DNA of 64,000 nt. Origin: DAISKN01 sp963716925 (GTDB taxonomy: Bacteria > Acidobacteriota > Vicinamibacteria > Marinacidobacterales > SMYC01). The position numbers and the translations under genes were made by a program. Every line of letters starts with the position of its first letter. Within the stretch, counting starts at the first letter, position 1. The DNA is taken from contig CAVQUX010000006.1 of assembly GCA_963716925.1 (NCBI GenBank), positions 124,001 to 188,000 of the forward strand, written 5' to 3'. Shown piece after piece: positions 59,813 through 64,000 of this stretch. The notes below the pieces were generated by a model that saw only the letters and a list, made by a program, of their open reading frames with translations, was not told the DNA's origin and ran no database searches.

Positions 59813-62410
59813 ATGGCTTTTGACATCAATCGCTTTACCCAGAAATCCCAGGAGGCTACCCAGGCGGCGCAAGGTCTCGCCGAGCGCAACGGCAACAGCC
59901 AGGTCGAGCCGGAGCACCTTCTGCTGGCGCTTCTCGAGCAACCGGAGGGAGTAGTCCCTCAGGTCCTCGCCAAGATGAACGTTCCCACAGGGGCACTTGT
60001 TCAGCAGGTACGGGCGGAGATCGCGAAGTTCCCCAGGGTCAGCGGCGCGGGAGCCCAGACCGGCATCTCGCCCCGGCTCCGCACGGTTCTGGTGAGCGCC
60101 CATGACGAGCTCGCCACCTTCGGCGACGAGTACGTTTCGACCGAGCATCTGCTGCTCTCGATCCTCGCCCACGCCGGCGGTGCCGCCCAGCGCATCCTGA
60201 AGGACGCGGGGATCACCCGGGACAGCCTGCTCTCGGCGCTTCGCGAGGTGCGGGGTACCCAGCGCGTGACCAGCCAGACCCCCGAGGGCACCTACGCCGC
60301 GCTCGAGCAGTACGGCCGCGACCTTACGGACCTGGCCCGCAAGGGCAAGCTCGACCCCGTCATCGGCCGCGACGACGAGATCCGCCGCGTGATCCAGATC
60401 CTGAGCCGCCGCACGAAGAACAATCCGGTCCTGATCGGCGAGCCCGGGGTCGGCAAGACCGCGATCGTGGAGGGACTCGCCCAGAGGATCGTCCGCGGAG
60501 ACGTGCCCGAGTCCCTGAAGGACAAGCGGGTGATCGCCCTCGACATGGGAGCTCTCGTCGCCGGCGCGAAGTACCGGGGCGAGTTCGAGGAGCGCCTGAA
60601 GGCGGTGCTGAAGGAGATTCAGGAGCGCGACGACATCATCCTGTTCATCGACGAGCTCCATACCGTGGTGGGCGCAGGCGCGGCTGAGGGAGCCATGGAC
60701 GCATCGAACATGCTCAAGCCGATGCTGGCGCGAGGCGAGCTCCACCTCATCGGGGCGACCACCCTGGACGAGTACCGGAAGCATATCGAGAAGGACGCCG
60801 CTCTCGAGCGCCGCTTCCAGCCGGTGGTGGTCGAGCCGCCGACGGTCGAGGACACCATCTCCATCCTCCGCGGACTGAAGGAGCGGTACGAAACGCATCA
60901 CGGGGTCCGTATCTCGGACGCCGCTATCGTGGCCGCCGCGGTTCTCTCGGACCGCTACATTTCCGACCGGTTCCTCCCCGACAAGGCGATCGACTTGATG
61001 GACGAGGCCGCGGCGAAGTTGCGGATGGAGATCACCTCGGATCCGCAGGAGCTGGACGACCTCAAGCGGCGCATGATGCAGCTCGAGATCGAGCGCGAAG
61101 CCTTGAAGAAGGAGCGCGATGCCGCGAGCAAGGAACGCCTGAAACGAATCGAGCGCGAGCTCGCGGATTTGAAGGAGCAGCGAAGCGCCCTCGACGCCCA
61201 GCTCCAGCGGGAGCGGGAAGTCGCCCAGCGGATGCGCCGTATCAAGGAGGATCTCGACCAGACCCGCGTCGAGATCGAACGGGCCCAGCGCGAGTTCGAC
61301 TACAACAAGGCGGCGGAGCTCTCCTACGGGAAAGTGCCGAAGCTGGAGGAGGAGCTCGCGAAAGCGGAAACGGAGCTCTCCGCCGGCGGGAAGACCCTGC
61401 TCAAGACGGAAGTCGACGCACAGGACATCGCCGCCGTCGTTTCCAAGTGGACCGGGGTCCCGGTGACCAAGCTCCTGGAAGGCGAGGTCGAGAAGCTGGT
61501 AAAGATGGAAGAGCGCCTCCAACTGCGAGTCGTCGGACAGGAGGAGGCGGTGCGAGCGGTCTCGAACGCCGTCCGCCGCGCGCGCGCGGGCCTTCAGGAC
61601 CCGAATCGGCCCCTCGGCTCGTTCCTGTTCCTGGGGCCGACGGGTGTGGGAAAGACCGAGCTCGCGCGGGCGCTCGCAGAGTTCCTGTTCGACGACGAGC
61701 AGTCGATGATTCGCATCGACATGTCCGAGTACATGGAGAAGCACAGCGTCGCCCGACTGATCGGCGCCCCTCCGGGCTACGTGGGCTTCGAGGAGGGCGG
61801 TCAGCTCACCGAGGCCGTGCGCCGCAAGCCTTACAGCGTCGTGCTGTTCGACGAGATCGAGAAGGCCCATCCCGACGTGTTCAACGTTCTCCTCCAGATT
61901 CTCGACGACGGACGGCTCACGAGCGGACAGGGCCGGGTGGTAAGCTTCCGCAACACGGTTATCATCATGACTTCGAACATCGCCAGCCACACCATCCAGG
62001 AGATGACTCGGCAGGGGGCGAGCCAGGAGCCCATCCGCGCACGCGTCCTCGAAGAGCTTCGCGATCGGCTGCGGCCGGAGTTCCTGAACCGCATCGACGA
62101 AGTGATCGTGTTCCGTCCGCTGAGCCGGGAGCACCTGGTCAGGATCGTGGACATCCAGATGAGACACCTTCGCGAGCTCCTCGAGAACCGGAAGATCGCG
62201 CTGGAGCTGACGGACACCGCGAAGAAACGCCTCGCCGACGACGGATACGACCCGATCTTCGGCGCCCGACCGCTGAAACGGCTCATTCAACAGCAGATCT
62301 CGAACGAGCTCTCGCTGCACCTCCTGCAGGGCGAGTTTCGCGAGGGCGATCGAGTCCTGGTCGACGTCGATGGCGACGGAAAGTTCACCTTCCGCAAGGC
62401 GCCCAACTAG
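59813..62410 (+). CDS. clpB: ATP-dependent disaggregase ClpB
   Basis: 865 residues. N-domain (1 to about 145), AAA-1 with Walker A GEPGVGKT (about 207) and Walker B IILFIDELHT, the M-domain coiled coil (about 405-525), and AAA-2 with Walker A GPTGVGKT (about 610) and VVLFDEIEKAHPDVFNVLLQ. The M-domain distinguishes ClpB from ClpA/ClpC. It resolubilises aggregates with DnaK/DnaJ/GrpE. GAGAGGAAC precedes the ATG. The 108 bp to the next gene contain no obvious gene. Confidence 0.97.
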   Translation: MAFDINRFTQKSQEATQAAQGLAERNGNSQVEPEHLLLALLEQPEGVVPQVLAKMNVPTGALVQQVRAEIAKFPRVSGAGAQTGISPRLRTVLVSAHDELATFGDEYVSTEHLLLSILAHAGGAAQRILKDAGITRDSLLSALREVRGTQRVTSQTPEGTYAALEQYGRDLTDLARKGKLDPVIGRDDEIRRVIQILSRRTKNNPVLIGEPGVGKTAIVEGLAQRIVRGDVPESLKDKRVIALDMGALVAGAKYRGEFEERLKAVLKEIQERDDIILFIDELHTVVGAGAAEGAMDASNMLKPMLARGELHLIGATTLDEYRKHIEKDAALERRFQPVVVEPPTVEDTISILRGLKERYETHHGVRISDAAIVAAAVLSDRYISDRFLPDKAIDLMDEAAAKLRMEITSDPQELDDLKRRMMQLEIEREALKKERDAASKERLKRIERELADLKEQRSALDAQLQREREVAQRMRRIKEDLDQTRVEIERAQREFDYNKAAELSYGKVPKLEEELAKAETELSAGGKTLLKTEVDAQDIAAVVSKWTGVPVTKLLEGEVEKLVKMEERLQLRVVGQEEAVRAVSNAVRRARAGLQDPNRPLGSFLFLGPTGVGKTELARALAEFLFDDEQSMIRIDMSEYMEKHSVARLIGAPPGYVGFEEGGQLTEAVRRKPYSVVLFDEIEKAHPDVFNVLLQILDDGRLTSGQGRVVSFRNTVIIMTSNIASHTIQEMTRQGASQEPIRARVLEELRDRLRPEFLNRIDEVIVFRPLSREHLVRIVDIQMRHLRELLENRKIALELTDTAKKRLADDGYDPIFGARPLKRLIQQQISNELSLHLLQGEFREGDRVLVDVDGDGKFTFRKAPN

Positions 62411-62518
62411 GCGTATCTGTGCGAGCGGAGCGTTCGACTTCGCCAAGGCTTCGTCGAGCCCGCCGAAGCCCTGAGGGCGAAAGCGGGAGCCCAGCGGCGG
62501 CGCCGGCGCGATAGACCC

Positions 62519-63461
62519 GTGGAGTTCAAAGACTATTACGCCGCGCTCGGAGTCGCGCCCGATGCCGACGACAAGGCGATCAAGCAGGCCTATCGGAAGC
62601 TCGCGCGCCAGTACCACCCGGACGTCAAGCCTGGCGACAAGGCATCGGAGGAGCGATTCAAGGAGATCAACGAGGGCTACCAGGCGCTTTCCAATCCCGA
62701 GCGGCGGAAGAAATACGACGAGCTCCGCAAGCAGTATCAGCAGTGGAGCGAGCGCGGGGGCCGAGGCGATTTCGACTGGGGTCAATGGCAGGCCGCGCCC
62801 GGCCAGGGAGCTTACAGCTACGACGTCTCGGCGGAGGATCTGGAGGACCTCTTCGGCGGCGGAAGTCCGTTCTCCGATTTCTTCGGATCGATTTTCGGCC
62901 AGGCGGGGGGCGGCCCGGCGGGAGCGGGTCGCGCAGCGAGGCCGCGGCGGGGACGAGACCACGAGGCCGGAGTCGAGATCACGCTCGAGGAGGCGTTCCA
63001 CGGGACGACGCGCAGCCTCCAGATCGGCGACCGCCGGATCGAAGCCCGGATTCCGGCGGGGCTCCACTCGGGATCCCGGGTGCGTCTAACGGGCCAGGGC
63101 TCGCCCGGAGTCGCCGGGGCGAGCGCGGGAGATCTCTACCTCGTCGTCGAGGTGGCTCCGCATCCCGTCTTCTCCCGCGAGGGCGACGATCTACGCACGG
63201 AGGCGCCCGTGGATTTCTACACCGCGGCCCTCGGCGGTGAAGCGCGCGTACCGACCATCGACGGGGCGGTGACCCTCAAGATTCCCGCCGCGTACCCAGG
63301 CGGACAAGACGTTTCGACTGAGGGGCAAAGGCATGCCCCGCCTCGGCCGCCCGTCGGAACGCGGAGATATGTGGGCGCGGGTCAAGCTCGTGCTGCCCGA
63401 GCCGCTGAGCGACGACGAGATCGAGGGGCTGCGGAAGCTCGCCGAGGCCCGGAAGCGATGA
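62519..63461 (+). CDS. cbpA: DnaJ-class co-chaperone CbpA, one frameshift
   Basis: About 313 residues when read through one frame change. J-domain (about 5-70) with YHPDVKPG, a Gly/Phe-rich linker, no Cys-rich zinc domain, then two C-terminal substrate domains (VEITLEEAFHGTTRSLQIG, VDFYTAALGGEARVPT). The break is near 63301-63304, where removal of one G (after CAA) restores TFRLRGKGMPRLGR and the usual C-terminus ending in RKLAEARKR. Without that correction the frame would run on into cbpM. GTG start at 62519. Absence of the zinc domain and the cbpM neighbour identify it as CbpA rather than DnaJ proper. Confidence 0.88.
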
Positions 63462-63796
63462 CGGAGGGACCGATGACCGAGGGCGAGAAAGGTCTCGACG
63501 CGGAGGAGGCCGCGCGCGTCGCGCGGTTGGACGTGACGCTCGTGTGGCACTACGCGGAGCTGGGAGTGATCACACCCTCCGAGGAGGGCTATTCCCAAGC
63601 CCAGGTCTCGGAGCTCAGGCGTGCGCGACGCCTGCACGAAGATCTGGGGCTCGATCCCGCGGCGATCGAGGTCGTTCTCCGCATGGCCCGGCGAATTCGA
63701 GAGCTATCGGCCGAGGTCCGGCGGTTGGAATCGGAGAGGCCCTCGGTCCGCGACGAGCGCGACTGGCTCGAAGCCGAATGGGAGGACAGGGGTTGA
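63458..63796 (+). CDS. cbpM: CbpM-like chaperone modulator (MerR-type HTH)
   Basis: 112 residues. The N-terminal helix-turn-helix-like segment (EEAARVARLDVTLVWHYAELGVI..) and C-terminal coiled coil (MARRIRELSAEVRRLESE) fit the CbpM family, which binds and inhibits the J-domain of CbpA. ATG 63458 overlaps the corrected cbpA stop (ATGA), the arrangement expected for this pair. An inner ATG at 63473 is possible. Confidence 0.85.
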   Translation: MTEGPMTEGEKGLDAEEAARVARLDVTLVWHYAELGVITPSEEGYSQAQVSELRRARRLHEDLGLDPAAIEVVLRMARRIRELSAEVRRLESERPSVRDERDWLEAEWEDRG

Positions 63797-63912
63797 CCTC
63801 CATCGCCGCGCTCTCGGGCGCGCTCCCGGCGCTGGGCGCGGTCTACTGGCTGATACGGGAACGGGACGGTCGGTCCGCGGAGGAGCCTTCCGGCGCGCGA
63901 GGTGAGCCCTGA
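63793..63912 (+). CDS. small membrane protein, unknown
   Basis: 39 residues from a TTG that overlaps the cbpM stop (TTGA), with GGAGG upstream. One hydrophobic helix (IAALSGALPALGAVYWLI) followed by a polar tail. No family recognised. Position and coupling support it; length does not. Confidence 0.4.
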   Translation: MTSIAALSGALPALGAVYWLIRERDGRSAEEPSGARGEP

Positions 63913-64000
63913 CGGGACTCTGGATTGCTCTCGGCCTCCTGGCGCTCCTCCCGCAGACGACGCGGGAGCAAGCCCAGGAGCTCGCCATCGAGACCCTTGC
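63909..64000 (+). CDS. start of a possible secreted protein (partial at right edge)
   Basis: The frame reading TGLWIALGLLALLPQTTREQ looks like a signal peptide and overlaps the previous stop. The only upstream start in frame is a CTG at 63909, so either a rare start is used or an indel hides the true one. Too short to assign. Confidence 0.25.
   Translation, partial: MTGLWIALGLLALLPQTTREQAQELAIETL

Noticed and set aside
56275..59895. Very long open frame on the minus strand opposite hsp20, dnaK and part of grpE
   Set aside because: It mirrors the codon bias of dnaK; the translation is Arg/Gly/Asp/Leu-rich with no known motif, while the plus strand encodes clear chaperones.
59348..63067. Another long minus-strand frame opposite grpE, clpB and cbpA
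   Set aside because: Same codon-bias shadow; the plus-strand ClpB, GrpE and CbpA motifs are unambiguous.
62519..63796. Apparent CbpA-CbpM fusion protein
   Set aside because: The fusion exists only because one extra base near 63302 shifts cbpA into the cbpM frame. Restoring the frame gives a normal CbpA C-terminus with its stop overlapping the cbpM ATG.

Overview
The window is GC-rich, densely coded DNA with many 4-nt ATGA/GTGA gene overlaps. It has no rRNA, tRNA, insertion sequence or CRISPR array that I can see. An Oar-type TonB receptor with a carboxypeptidase-like N-terminal domain, repeated S9 peptidases and secreted amidohydrolases, and a membrane-bound [NiFe] hydrogenase suggest a soil or aquatic Acidobacteriota-like heterotroph, perhaps from a metagenome. 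That placement is inference from gene content, not a phylogeny.

Layout. (1) 1-16.8 kb is a peptide-scavenging island: an APC amino-acid permease, three related S9 peptidases (one with five frameshifts), two tandem amidohydrolases with an altered metal motif, an alpha/beta hydrolase, a TonB receptor and another amidohydrolase. Five of these form one tight minus-strand operon. (2) 16.8-24 kb holds a MazEF-type toxin-antitoxin pair, an M23-like lipoprotein, an NCS1 (CytX-like) permease, a relic of hypF, and a metal-uptake operon (outer-membrane protein, TroA/ZnuA-type binding protein, ABC-3 permease) with no ATPase gene.

(3) 24-36.2 kb is a complete hydrogenase locus. The minus-strand operon encodes small subunit, large subunit, cytochrome b, a cytochrome c lipoprotein, maturation protease, HypA, HypB and HypF. 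The divergent plus-strand operon encodes HypC, HypD, HypE and two overlapping genes that look like the two halves of HypX, the enzyme that makes the CO ligand under air. The shared intergenic region carries a consensus sigma-54 (-24/-12) promoter towards the structural genes and a near-consensus one towards hypC. The small subunit has Asn where a proximal-cluster Cys is expected.

(4) 36.3-40.8 kb: a small membrane protein, an Xni-type nuclease, an amidohydrolase with two extra beta-rich domains, and a Tat-exported amidohydrolase. (5) 40.8-51.8 kb is a purine/hydantoin-type nitrogen-salvage cluster: SSS transporter, VOC protein, two carbon-nitrogen hydrolases, an M20 carbamoylase, a fused FAD-less xanthine-dehydrogenase-like protein, an SsnA-like aminohydrolase and diaminopropionate ammonia-lyase. 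It resembles the E. coli yge/xdhD/ssnA group linked to urate breakdown. (6) 51.8-56.8 kb: mixed genes (DUF4058, HdeD, M1 aminopeptidase, FMN reductase, zinc ribbon) and a dehydrogenase relic. (7) 56.8-64 kb is a chaperone cluster: hsp20, dnaK, grpE, clpB, cbpA, cbpM and two small downstream reading frames.

Four genes carry frameshifts: the first S9 gene (five), and hupL, the VOC gene and cbpA (one each). The three single ones are all consistent with one extra base in otherwise intact proteins, so uncorrected sequencing insertions are at least as likely as real gene decay.
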